Shown one piece after another: positions 15,918-23,748 of a stretch of 64,000 bases of DNA. This DNA comes from Microbispora rosea subsp. aerata (GTDB taxonomy: Bacteria > Actinomycetota > Actinomycetes > Streptosporangiales > Streptosporangiaceae), in contig NZ_BMPY01000006.1 in the NCBI RefSeq assembly GCF_014647835.1, positions 1-64,000 of the forward strand, given 5' to 3'. Numbering within the stretch: position 1 is the first letter of the stretch; the number at the start of each line of letters is the position of its first letter. Under the pieces are notes generated by a model. That model saw only the letters and a list, made by a program, of their open reading frames with translations, was not told where the DNA came from and ran no database searches. The position numbers and the translations under genes were made by a program.

Positions 15918-17321
15918 TTGACTGACCAGGTGAACGACGCGGTCGAGCGGGCCGCCGCGGCGGGTGAGGCGTGGCGGGCGACGCCCCCGGCCGAGCGCGC
16001 CGCCGTGCTCGAAGGCGTCGCAGACGCCCTGCACAAGCACGCCGAGGAGCTGTGGCCGGCCGCCGCCGAGGAGACCCGGCTGCCGGAGGCGCGGCTGCGC
16101 GGCGAGATCGCCCGTACGGCCGCGCAGTTCCGGCTGTTCGCCGACGTCCTGCGGGACGGCGGATGGGTGGAGGCGGTGATCGACCACCCCGACCCCGGGG
16201 CCACCCCGCCGCGTCCCGACGTGCGCCGGATGAACCACCCGCTCGGCGTCGTGGCCGTCTTCGCGGCCGGCAACTTCCCCTTCGCCTTCTCCGTGGCGGG
16301 CGGCGACACGGCCTCGGCGCTCGCGGCCGGCTGCCCGGTCGTGGTCAAGGCCCACGAGGGGCACCCCCGCACCTCCGACCTGACCGCCGCCGTCGTACGG
16401 CGGGCCCTGCCCGACCCCGGCCTGCTCGGGCTCGTGCACGGCTTCGAAAGCGGGGCCCCGCTGGTGCGGCACCCGCTCGTCACGGCGGTCGGATTCACCG
16501 GATCGCTCGCGGGCGGGACGGCCATCCAGAAGCTGATCGCCGAACGGCCCGACCCCATCCCGTTCTACGGCGAGCTGGGCAGCGTCAACCCGGTCGTCGT
16601 GCTGCCCTCGGCCGATCCGGCGCAGGTGGCGTCCGGGTTCGCGGCGTCGCTGACGCTGGGGGTGGGGCAGTTCTGCACCAACCCCGGCCTGCTGTTCGTC
16701 CCGGCCGAGGGCGGCTTCGAGCAGGCCGTCGCCGAGGCGGTCCGCGCGACCAGCGGCGGGCCCATGCTGACCGACAGGATCCGCGAGGGCTACCTGCGGG
16801 GGGTCGGCAGGCTGGCCGGGCGGCTCACCGTGCTGGCCGGCGGCACCCCGGTGGACGGCGTCACCCCGCAGGTGTTCGCCGCCGACCTGGAGGCGTTCGC
16901 GGAGGGGCTGCCCGAGCTGGCGGAGGAGTGCTTCGGCCCGGCCGCGATCGTCGTCCGCTACCGCGACCCCGCCGACCTGCCCGCCGTGCTGCGCCGGCTG
17001 CCCGGGTCGCTGACCGCGACCATCCACGCGGCCGGGCCGGAGGAGGCCCGCGACCTCGTGCCGATCCTGGGCCGGCTGGCGGGGCGGCTCATCTGGAACG
17101 GCTGGCCCACCGGCGTCGCCGTCTGCTGGGCGATGCACCACGGCGGCCCCTGGCCCGCCTCCACCGCCCCGGCGCACACCTCCGTCGGCGCGGCCTCGAT
17201 CAAGCGCTGGACCACCCCGGTGGCGTACCAGGACTGGCCGGCGGATCTGCTGCCGCCGGAGCTGCGCGACGACAACCCCCTCGGCGTGCCGCAGCGCGTG
17301 GACGGCCGCCTGCGCGCCTGA
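15918..17321 (+). CDS. 2-oxoglutarate semialdehyde (2,5-dioxopentanoate) dehydrogenase
   Basis: 467 residues. Aldehyde dehydrogenase that would oxidise the KdgD product to 2-oxoglutarate with NAD(P)+. Landmarks: FAAGNFPFAFSVAGGDTASA, VVKAHEGHP (cofactor-binding lysine), VGFTGSLAGG, general-base glutamate in YGELGSVNPVVV and the nucleophile cysteine in GVGQFCTNPG. The GELGSVNPV version is typical of the NADP-dependent semialdehyde type. The start is a TTG at 15918, one base after the udh stop, with GGCGGGGAG (15904-15912) as ribosome site. Substrate is assigned from operon context plus family. Confidence 0.85.
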   Translation: MTDQVNDAVERAAAAGEAWRATPPAERAAVLEGVADALHKHAEELWPAAAEETRLPEARLRGEIARTAAQFRLFADVLRDGGWVEAVIDHPDPGATPPRPDVRRMNHPLGVVAVFAAGNFPFAFSVAGGDTASALAAGCPVVVKAHEGHPRTSDLTAAVVRRALPDPGLLGLVHGFESGAPLVRHPLVTAVGFTGSLAGGTAIQKLIAERPDPIPFYGELGSVNPVVVLPSADPAQVASGFAASLTLGVGQFCTNPGLLFVPAEGGFEQAVAEAVRATSGGPMLTDRIREGYLRGVGRLAGRLTVLAGGTPVDGVTPQVFAADLEAFAEGLPELAEECFGPAAIVVRYRDPADLPAVLRRLPGSLTATIHAAGPEEARDLVPILGRLAGRLIWNGWPTGVAVCWAMHHGGPWPASTAPAHTSVGAASIKRWTTPVAYQDWPADLLPPELRDDNPLGVPQRVDGRLRA

Positions 17322-17570
17322 CGCCGCCGCACGCGATTCCGCGCCGCTCCCACACGACTTTCCGGGGGCGGCGCGGACGCCTATCCGGCGTCGAGCCCGA
17401 GGACCCGGCCGGTGGTCGCCACCGCGGCGGCCATCGGCATGACGCCGAGGCAGGCAAGGGTCCACCTCGGCCGGTTCCACGGCGCCCGATCGGGCGGTCC
17501 TCCCGGCCTGGCCCGGTCCGCGCCGCCCCGATAGCCTGGACTTCCAGGTGCGAGGATCGGGGGTCTCGCC

Positions 17571-18470
17571 ATGGACGATGTGGTGGACCGGTATTTCAGC
17601 GCGTACAACGCCCATGATCTCGACGCGGTCATGCGCTGCTACTGTGCCAAGCCCGTCACGGTCGGGCCGGGCGGGCCGGCGGAGGGCCGCTCGGAGGTGG
17701 CGTCCTATCACACCGGCCTCTGGCGGGCCTTCCCCGACGTCCACGCCACGGTGCTGCGGAGGGTCGCGGACGGGGAGACCACGGCGGTCGCCGCCGTGGG
17801 GACCGGCAGGCACACCGGGCCGTACCCGATCACCACGGGGGAGATGCTCCAGGCCACCGGGCGGTACGTCAGCGTGCGGTGCTGCTGGTTCTTCGGCACC
17901 GAGGGCGGCCTGATCGTGGACCAGCAGATCTTCTACGACCAGCTGGAGCTGTATCTCCAGCTCGGGCTGTCGCCGGTCCGCCTCGTCGAGGCGTGCCGGG
18001 GGGCGCGCGGCCACTCCGGGCGGAGGAGCCGCGCGCCGCCGGCGGTCAGCGGATCTTGCCGGCCCCGGCGTGCCGGGAGACCTCCCTGCGCACGGTCTCG
18101 GCGGGGTCGATCCCGGTGTGCAGGACCGGGGTCCAGCCCGCGTCCGCGCCGAGGTCGGGGTCGTTCTTCGCGTTGTAGACGGCGACCAGGTCGATCGGCT
18201 TCTCCTTGCCGCCGACCCGCAGCAGGTTGCCCTTGGCCGTCAGCGTCGTGCCGCCCCAGTTGTAGAGCAGGTCGGCGGGGTCGACGCTCCGGCTCAGCCG
18301 GAAGTAGTTGTTCTCGGCGTAGATCTGGGACTCCATCCCCACGCCCAGCGCGTACTCGAAGGGCCCGGCGTCGGGCACCTGGTAGTAGTTGTTGTAGACG
18401 TGCACCTTGCCGAAGCGCACGCGCGGCAGCCGCTGCAGGTTGCCGTCGAACTCGTTGTGGTGCACGGTGA
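17571..18470 (+). CDS. SnoaL/NTF2-like protein with an anomalous antisense C-terminal extension
   Basis: Residues 1-145 form a recognisable SnoaL-like polyketide-cyclase/ester-cyclase fold (DDVVDRYFSAYNAHDLDAVM, YHTGLWRAFPDVHATVLRRV, YLQLGLSP near 137-144). Related proteins usually end about here. This frame has no stop and continues for 155 more arginine- and serine-rich residues that are the antisense of the pectate lyase 3' end, stopping only at 18470. A lost stop or small frameshift near 18000 is more likely than a real 299-residue protein. Substrate and role are unknown. Confidence 0.5.
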   Translation: MDDVVDRYFSAYNAHDLDAVMRCYCAKPVTVGPGGPAEGRSEVASYHTGLWRAFPDVHATVLRRVADGETTAVAAVGTGRHTGPYPITTGEMLQATGRYVSVRCCWFFGTEGGLIVDQQIFYDQLELYLQLGLSPVRLVEACRGARGHSGRRSRAPPAVSGSCRPRRAGRPPCARSRRGRSRCAGPGSSPRPRRGRGRSSRCRRRPGRSASPCRRPAAGCPWPSASCRPSCRAGRRGRRSGSAGSSCSRRRSGTPSPRPARTRRARRRAPGSSCCRRAPCRSARAAAAAGCRRTRCGAR

Positions 18471-19356
18471 CGCTGAGCTTGCCCCGGTCGGTCGCGGGGT
18501 TGTTGGTCGAGCCGATCAGCATGGTCTTGTCGTGGTCGGCGAACTTGTTCCACGACACCGTCACGAAGTCGGACCCGACCGTGATGTCCGCCTGCCCGTC
18601 GTGCACCTGGTAGGGGCGGCCGAAGTAGACCGGCTGCTCGGAGTCCGGGTTGTCCCCGTCGGTGAACGTGTTGTGGTCGATCCAGACGTGGGTCGAGCCG
18701 GTGACCGAGATGTTGTCGTACAGCGAGTTCCAGTTGCCCTCGTCGCCGTCGGTGGGGTCCCACTGGGGGAAGCAGTCGGCCGCGTCCTCGAAGCGGATGT
18801 TGCGGATGATGACGTTGTCGGCCTTGTCGACGTGCAGGTTGATGTGCCGGATGGTCGCCCCCGGCAGGCCCACGATCGTCGTGTCGGACGGCACCTTGAG
18901 CTTGATGTATTTCGTCTGCGCCGCGGCGGAGGCCGCCCGCGCGTCCTCCATCGGCCCGGACGGCTCCCGGTCGCGGCCCCACACCGCCGGGTCGTACGCC
19001 GCGAGGTAGCCCTCCAGCGTGTAACCGTCGACGGCGAAGTCCGCACAGGTCTTGTCGACGTCGATGACGCCCTTGACGTAGATGATGCGGGGGCCGGGGG
19101 AGGCGAGGGCCGCGACCAGGCCCGCGCGGTCGGTGACCACGTGGACGTTGGACGCGGGGGCCGCCGCGCCGCCGGTGGTGCCGGTGCCGGCCGAGGCCCA
19201 GCCGTCGTTCGGGGGCAGCGTCTGCCGCCCGAGATCGGCCGGCTTCCCGGCCTGTTCCGCCGTGGGCGAGGCGGCCTCGGCGGGGCCCGCCATGAGCATG
19301 GGCGCGGCGGCCGTGACGGCGAGGGCGGCCGACAGGAGTAAGGCTTTTCCGGGCAT
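18046..19356 (-). CDS. secreted pectate lyase, polysaccharide lyase family 1
   Basis: 436 residues. A Sec signal peptide (MPGKALLLSAALAV...MAGPAEAASP, cut near residue 33) is followed by the right-handed beta-helix lyase domain. PL1 marks: VWIDHNTFTDGDN (calcium-binding region), VSWNKFADHDKTMLIGSTNN, VTVHHNEFDGNLQRLPRVRF with the catalytic arginine, and VYNNYYQ. It cleaves polygalacturonate by beta-elimination with Ca2+, outside the cell. Start ATG 19356 with GGAG seven bases ahead is preferred to the in-frame start at 19503, which would run into kdgD2. It supplies uronides to the surrounding catabolic genes. Confidence 0.9.
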   Translation of the reverse strand: MPGKALLLSAALAVTAAAPMLMAGPAEAASPTAEQAGKPADLGRQTLPPNDGWASAGTGTTGGAAAPASNVHVVTDRAGLVAALASPGPRIIYVKGVIDVDKTCADFAVDGYTLEGYLAAYDPAVWGRDREPSGPMEDARAASAAAQTKYIKLKVPSDTTIVGLPGATIRHINLHVDKADNVIIRNIRFEDAADCFPQWDPTDGDEGNWNSLYDNISVTGSTHVWIDHNTFTDGDNPDSEQPVYFGRPYQVHDGQADITVGSDFVTVSWNKFADHDKTMLIGSTNNPATDRGKLSVTVHHNEFDGNLQRLPRVRFGKVHVYNNYYQVPDAGPFEYALGVGMESQIYAENNYFRLSRSVDPADLLYNWGGTTLTAKGNLLRVGGKEKPIDLVAVYNAKNDPDLGADAGWTPVLHTGIDPAETVRREVSRHAGAGKIR

Positions 19357-19403
19357 GACTGTCTCCGTTCCGCGGTCGCTCCCCGAGAACCCGCGCCCGG
19401 CGC

Positions 19404-20321
19404 TCAGGCCGGGCCGGGCGACCGCTCCAGTTCGTCGAGAAGGGCGAGGCCGCGGTCGATCAGCTCGGCGAGCCTGGCGATGTGCTCGGGCCTCGGATCG
19501 CACAGCGGCCGGCGGACGGGTCCCACGTCCAGACCACGCAGGCGGACGCCCGCCTTGATGAGCGAGACGGCGTATCCCGGGCCCTCGCGCCGCAGGTCGA
19601 CCAGAGGGCGGTAGAACCCCTCGATCAGGCGGTTCGCGACGTCGTCGCGGCCGTCCCGCAGCGCCCGGTAGCAGGCGAGCGCGAGGTCGGGGAGGAAGCA
19701 GAAGACGGCGGAGGAGTAGCGGACCACCCCGAGGTCCCGGTAGCCGGGCTGGGACAGCTCCGCCGTCGGCATGCCGTTGAAGTAGAGCATGTCCGGCGGG
19801 GCGGCCTCGATGACGCGGCGCATCAGCGCGAGGTCGCCGTAGCCGTCCTTGAGCCCGATGACGCGCGGATGACGCGCGAGCGCCGCGACCGTCTCCGGCT
19901 CGAAGACGGCGTTGTCCCGCTGGTAGAGGATGATCGGCAGCCGGGTGCCGTCGGCGACCGCCTCGTAGTGGCGGCGCAGGCCGTCCTGGCCCGCCTGCAC
20001 GAGGTACGGCGGCAGCGCGAGCAGGGCCGAGGCTCCGCCGTCCTCGGCGGCCCTGGCGAACTCCAGGGCCATCGCGGTGCCGTAGCCGGTGCCGGCCACC
20101 ACCGGGACGCGCCCGGCCGCCTCCTCGACGGCCGCGGCCACGCAGGCGGCGTAGTCACGCAGGCTGAGCGAGGGGAACTCGCCGGTGCCGCAGCAGGCGA
20201 ACACCGCTCCGCATCCCGCCTCCACGCCCTGCCGGACGTGCCGGCGGAACGCTTCGAGGTCGAGCCGCTCCTCCTCGTCGCACGGCGTGACCGGGAAGAA
20301 CAGCAGGCCGTCCAACGTCAC
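19404..20321 (-). CDS. kdgD: 5-dehydro-4-deoxyglucarate dehydratase (KdgD), copy 2
   Basis: 305 residues from GTG 20321, which has GGAGG six bases ahead and aligns its first residues (TLDGLLFFPVTP) with copy 1 (QLDGVLFFPVTP). An ATG at 20348 has no good ribosome site. Signatures match copy 1: FACCGTGEFPSLS, ILYQRDNAVFE, IGLKDGYGD with the Schiff-base lysine, YFNGMPTAE, RYSSAVFCFLPDLA, GYAVSLIKAG. Transcribed divergently from the importer operon and toward pel. Two KdgD copies may serve different inducing conditions or epimeric substrates. Confidence 0.87.
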   Translation of the reverse strand: MTLDGLLFFPVTPCDEEERLDLEAFRRHVRQGVEAGCGAVFACCGTGEFPSLSLRDYAACVAAAVEEAAGRVPVVAGTGYGTAMALEFARAAEDGGASALLALPPYLVQAGQDGLRRHYEAVADGTRLPIILYQRDNAVFEPETVAALARHPRVIGLKDGYGDLALMRRVIEAAPPDMLYFNGMPTAELSQPGYRDLGVVRYSSAVFCFLPDLALACYRALRDGRDDVANRLIEGFYRPLVDLRREGPGYAVSLIKAGVRLRGLDVGPVRRPLCDPRPEHIARLAELIDRGLALLDELERSPGPA

Positions 20322-20361
20322 CGGCGTCCTCCGTCTTCGGTTCGTCATCCATCTGAACCTG

Positions 20362-20377
20362 ATTCATATTCGTGAAC
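20362..20377. promoter_or_regulatory. candidate IclR-type operator in front of kdgD2
   Basis: ATTCATATTCGTGAAC, a 6-4-6 site with the core TTCA-N6-TGAA fully paired. It lies 41 bases upstream of the kdgD2 start. Confidence 0.45.
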
Positions 20378-20443
20378 GGGACCGTACGGCGTGCGGCGGC
20401 GCGTGGTCAAGTGATCCGGCCCGACAAGGGTGAATGTTTCGAA

Positions 20444-20517
20444 AAGGACACGGGTCCTTGACAGGGCCGAGGCGCGAACATCACCGTTGATCCGTCCACG
20501 TTTGTGAACGACGTTCA
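20444..20517 (+). promoter_or_regulatory. control region of the uronide importer operon with operator GTCCACGTTTGTGAAC
   Basis: A perfect inverted repeat AAGGAC-ACGG-GTCCTT (20444-20459) overlaps a consensus -35 box TTGACA (20458-20463). The -10 is weak. At the expected transcription start lies GTCCACGTTTGTGAAC (20494-20509), the best-preserved 6-4-6 operator in the window. It overlaps a second dyad TGAAC-GAC-GTTCA (20505-20517). A repressor bound here would block initiation. Confidence 0.5.
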
Positions 20518-20566
20518 GGAATATGTCTTGACCGTCGTTCGGGATGTCTACAGAGGGGATGCGCCG

Positions 20567-21433
20567 GTGACGACGATGCGTCGCAGGGCCGTGCCGTACC
20601 TGCTGATCTCACCGACGGTCGCGCTCATCGCCGCGTTTCTCGTCTATCCGATCGGTAGCGTCGCGTACTACAGCCTGCAGCACCGCAACCTCACCCGGCC
20701 ATGGGCGGACGGCTTCGCCGGCCTCGACAACTTCCGGCGGATGCTGTTCGAGGACGAGCTCTTCTGGCACAGCCTCGGGTTCACCGCCAAGTGGGTGATC
20801 GTCGAGGTCGGCCTGCAACTGATCCTCGGGCTGGCCCTGGCCCTCATCGTCAATGAAACGTTCATCGGCAGGGGGCTCGCCCGGTCGCTCGTCTTCTCCC
20901 CGTGGGCCGTCTCCGGGGTGCTCACCACGGGCATCTGGATCCTGCTCTACACGCCGAGCACCGGAGTGCTGCGCTTCCTCGGGCAGCCCGAGGCGGCGGT
21001 TCTCGGCAACCCCGACACGGTCTTCCCCGCCGTGGTGGTGGCCGAGCTGTGGCGCGGCGTGCCGTTCTTCGCGATCCTGCTGCTCGCCGGCCTCCAGGGG
21101 ATCCCCGGCGAGCTCTACGAGGCGGCCGCGGTGGACGGCGCCGGCCGGGTCAAGCGCTTCATCCACGTCACGCTGCCGCACCTGCGCGACGCGATCGTGC
21201 TGGCCACGCTGCTGCGCGGGGTGTGGGAGTTCAACAACGTCGACCTGCTCTACACGCTCACCGGCGGCGGCCCCGCCCAGGAGACCATGACGCTGCCGCT
21301 GTACGTCGCCCAGCGCGCCGTCGATTCCAAGGACTTCGGGTACGGCTCGGCGCTGACGATGGCGGGCTTCGTGATCTTGCTGTTCTGCTCAATCCTCTAC
21401 CTGCGGCTCAGCCGGTTCGGAGGGGACCGATGA
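20567..21433 (+). CDS. ABC sugar importer permease, MalF type
   Basis: 288 residues from GTG 20567, which has GAGGGG eight bases ahead; the longer in-frame GTG at 20504 lies inside the operator. Six hydrophobic segments are visible, and the EAA loop YEAAAVDGAGRVKRFIHVTL (near 184-203) contacts the ATPase. Member of the CUT1 (carbohydrate uptake) class. It heads an operon permease-permease-binding protein-enolase-IclR. Uronides or oligogalacturonides are the inferred cargo. Confidence 0.88.
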   Translation: MTTMRRRAVPYLLISPTVALIAAFLVYPIGSVAYYSLQHRNLTRPWADGFAGLDNFRRMLFEDELFWHSLGFTAKWVIVEVGLQLILGLALALIVNETFIGRGLARSLVFSPWAVSGVLTTGIWILLYTPSTGVLRFLGQPEAAVLGNPDTVFPAVVVAELWRGVPFFAILLLAGLQGIPGELYEAAAVDGAGRVKRFIHVTLPHLRDAIVLATLLRGVWEFNNVDLLYTLTGGGPAQETMTLPLYVAQRAVDSKDFGYGSALTMAGFVILLFCSILYLRLSRFGGDR

Positions 21434-21452
21434 AGAGGCGAGGGGTTTCGCA

Positions 21453-22337
21453 ATGAGCGCCGACGTCATGGTCCGCACGCGCACGCGAACGGTGTCCGCG
21501 GGAACCCGCCGCCGTCCGGCGAAGAGGAAGGACCCCGGCCGCGTGCTGCGGCTCTACATCCCCCTCGGGCTGTATCTGGCCTTCACCCTCGTGCCGTTCT
21601 ACTGGATGCTCGTGTTCGCCCTGCGGCCGGCGGGGTCGACCGACCCCGTGCCCTGGCCGATCACGTTCGAGCACTTCGAGACCGTCTGGAACGACATCGG
21701 CTACGCGGTGTTCTTCAAGAACAGCGTGATCGTCGGGGTCTGGTCGCTGCTGTTCACCACGGTCATCGCGGTGATGGGCGGGTACGCGCTGGCGCGCTAC
21801 CGGTTCCGCGGCCGGAACCTTTTCATGGTCGTGCTGCTGTGCACCCAGTTCATCCCCGGCGCGATGATGCTGATCCCGCTGTTTTCGATCTTCAAGTCGC
21901 TCGGGCTGATCAACAGCCTGGCCAGCCTCATCATCGCCGACACCGTCTTCAACCTGCCTTTGTCGATCATCTTGATGAGCGGGTTCATCTCGGCCGTGCC
22001 GTTCACGGTGGAGGAGGCCGCGATGGTCGACGGCTGCACGCGCCTGCGGGGCTTCCTCGCGATCGTGCTGCCGCAGCTTCGGCCCGGGCTGATCGCCGTC
22101 GGGTCGTTCGCCTTCATCCACACGTGGAACAACTTCCTGTTCGCGCTGATGTTCGTCAGCAAGCAGGACAGCTTCACGATCCCCGTCGGGCTCAGCTACA
22201 CGATCGGGGAGTACAGCGCCGACTTCGGGGCTCTGGCGGCCGGTGGCGTCGTCGCCGCCCTGCCGGTGGTCTGCGTGTTCGCAGTGGTCCAGCGCTATCT
22301 CGTGCACGGCATCAGCGCCGGCGCGGTCAAGGGATAG
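21453..22337 (+). CDS. ABC sugar importer permease, MalG type
   Basis: 294 residues; ribosome site GAGGGG ahead of ATG 21453. After a basic N-terminus there are six membrane segments. The EAA loop is EEAAMVDGCTRLRGFLAIVL and the protein ends VQRYLVHGISAGAVKG, the usual MalG-type end. Partner of the preceding permease. No ATP-binding subunit is encoded in the operon, so a shared MsiK-like ATPase is expected. Confidence 0.88.
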   Translation: MSADVMVRTRTRTVSAGTRRRPAKRKDPGRVLRLYIPLGLYLAFTLVPFYWMLVFALRPAGSTDPVPWPITFEHFETVWNDIGYAVFFKNSVIVGVWSLLFTTVIAVMGGYALARYRFRGRNLFMVVLLCTQFIPGAMMLIPLFSIFKSLGLINSLASLIIADTVFNLPLSIILMSGFISAVPFTVEEAAMVDGCTRLRGFLAIVLPQLRPGLIAVGSFAFIHTWNNFLFALMFVSKQDSFTIPVGLSYTIGEYSADFGALAAGGVVAALPVVCVFAVVQRYLVHGISAGAVKG

Positions 22338-22369
22338 CACCCCCCAGCCTGTCGTAAGCAGGAGGAACC

Positions 22370-23659
22370 ATGAAGTTGAAAGTGGCCGGGGCGGCGCTCG
22401 CCGTCCTCGCCGTCGCCGCTACCGGATGTGGGTCGGATTCGGGTTCGGACCAGGGCTCCGGCAAGACGACCATCACGTTCTGGGACAACAACGGGGGCAC
22501 CCGCACCCCGATCTACCAGGAGCTCATCAAGCGGTTCGAGGCGGCCAACCCCTCGATCCACGTCGAGTACGTCGGCATCCCGATCTCCTCCGTCCAGCAG
22601 AAGTACGACACCGCCATCGCGGGCGGGGACACCCCCGACGTCGGCGGCGTCACCACGTCGTACCTGGCCAACCTGACCGGCCAGCAGGCGCTGGAGCCGG
22701 CCGACGAGTGGCTGGCCAAGAGCTCGGTGAACGGCAAGCTGGCCACGTCGATGCTCGACTCGGTCCGCAAGACCGTGCCGGACGGCAAGCTCTACCTGGT
22801 GCCGAACACCTCCAACATGGACGTGGTGTGGTACCTGAAGGACAAGCTCCAGAAGGCGCCGGACACCTGGGACGAGTTCTTCGGCAGCGCCGACGAGCTG
22901 ACCAAGAAGCCCGACGAGTACGGCTACACCATCCGCGGCGGGGCCGGCTCGATCTTCCAGATCCTGGCCGAGATGTACTCCTACTCGGGCATCTCCGAGT
23001 TCTTCGACGCCTCCGGCAAGAGCACGGTCAACGACCCGAAGAACGTCGAGTTCCTCACCAAGATGGCCGGGCTGTACAAGAAGAACACCCCCGAGGCCGA
23101 CGTCACCAACGACTTCCCGAAGATGGTCGCCCAGTTCGGCACCGGGAAGATCGCGATGATGCACCACAACCTGGGCTCGTACAACGACCACGTCAAGGCG
23201 CATGGCAAGGACAAGATCGGCGCGTTCGCGCTGCCGACCGGCCCGGGCGGCAAGCGGACCATCGTCGCCAATCCCGTCGACGGCTTCGCGGTCTTCAAGA
23301 ACAGCGAGCACAAGGAAGCCGCCTGGAAGTTCGTGGAGTTCCTGGTCTCCCACGACAGCAACAGCTACTGGAACGAGCAGACGGGCCAAATCCCGGCCAA
23401 CACCGACGCGCAGGGCGACTCCTGGCTGCAGGGCCTGGAGCACCTCAAGACGGCCGTCGAGACGCTGAACGACCCCAACACGCAGGTCGTGTCGCCGCCT
23501 TACTACCTGCCGCAGTTCTCGTCCATCACCAAGGCCGACACCGAGCCCCTCTTCCAGAAGGTGCTGCTCGGCCAGATGACGCCCCAGGAGTTCCTGGACA
23601 CCCTGGCGCAGAAGCTGACCGACGCCGAGGCCGAGTGGAAGAAGGCGACCGGCGGCTGA
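22370..23659 (+). CDS. extracellular solute-binding lipoprotein of the importer
   Basis: 429 residues with a very strong AGGAGGAA ribosome site. Lipoprotein signal MKLKVAGAALAVLAVAATGC gives lipid attachment at Cys20. The mature part is a family 1 solute-binding protein (TTITFWDNNGGTRTPIYQEL, AGGDTPDVGGV, LYLVPNTSNMDVVWYLKD, FGTGKIAMMHHNLG, NPVDGFAVFKNSEHKEAAWKFV). It delivers cargo to the permeases. Location between the permeases and the enolase-family gene supports an oligouronide or uronate ligand, unproven. Confidence 0.9.
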   Translation: MKLKVAGAALAVLAVAATGCGSDSGSDQGSGKTTITFWDNNGGTRTPIYQELIKRFEAANPSIHVEYVGIPISSVQQKYDTAIAGGDTPDVGGVTTSYLANLTGQQALEPADEWLAKSSVNGKLATSMLDSVRKTVPDGKLYLVPNTSNMDVVWYLKDKLQKAPDTWDEFFGSADELTKKPDEYGYTIRGGAGSIFQILAEMYSYSGISEFFDASGKSTVNDPKNVEFLTKMAGLYKKNTPEADVTNDFPKMVAQFGTGKIAMMHHNLGSYNDHVKAHGKDKIGAFALPTGPGGKRTIVANPVDGFAVFKNSEHKEAAWKFVEFLVSHDSNSYWNEQTGQIPANTDAQGDSWLQGLEHLKTAVETLNDPNTQVVSPPYYLPQFSSITKADTEPLFQKVLLGQMTPQEFLDTLAQKLTDAEAEWKKATGG

Positions 23660-23684
23660 CACCTCGCCGCCGACCACCGGGACC

Positions 23685-23716
23685 GGGCCGGTGCGACCCT
23701 GACCGCGCACCGGCCC
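23685..23716 (+). terminator. strong intercistronic hairpin after the binding-protein gene
   Basis: GGGCCGGTGCG (23685-23695) pairs perfectly with CGCACCGGCCC (23706-23716) over an 10-base loop, in the 89-base gap before the enolase-family gene. No T-run. It probably protects the binding-protein mRNA 3' end or partly terminates transcription, so that the binding protein is made in excess over downstream genes. Confidence 0.6.
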
Positions 23717-23748
23717 TCCACGGAACCCATCGAGAAAGGGAAGAGCCA

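Noticed and set aside
20504-20566. upstream GTG 20504 as the start of the importer permease
   Set aside because: That GTG is part of the operator dyad and has no ribosome site; GTG 20567 has GAGGGG at good distance and gives the normal permease N-terminus.
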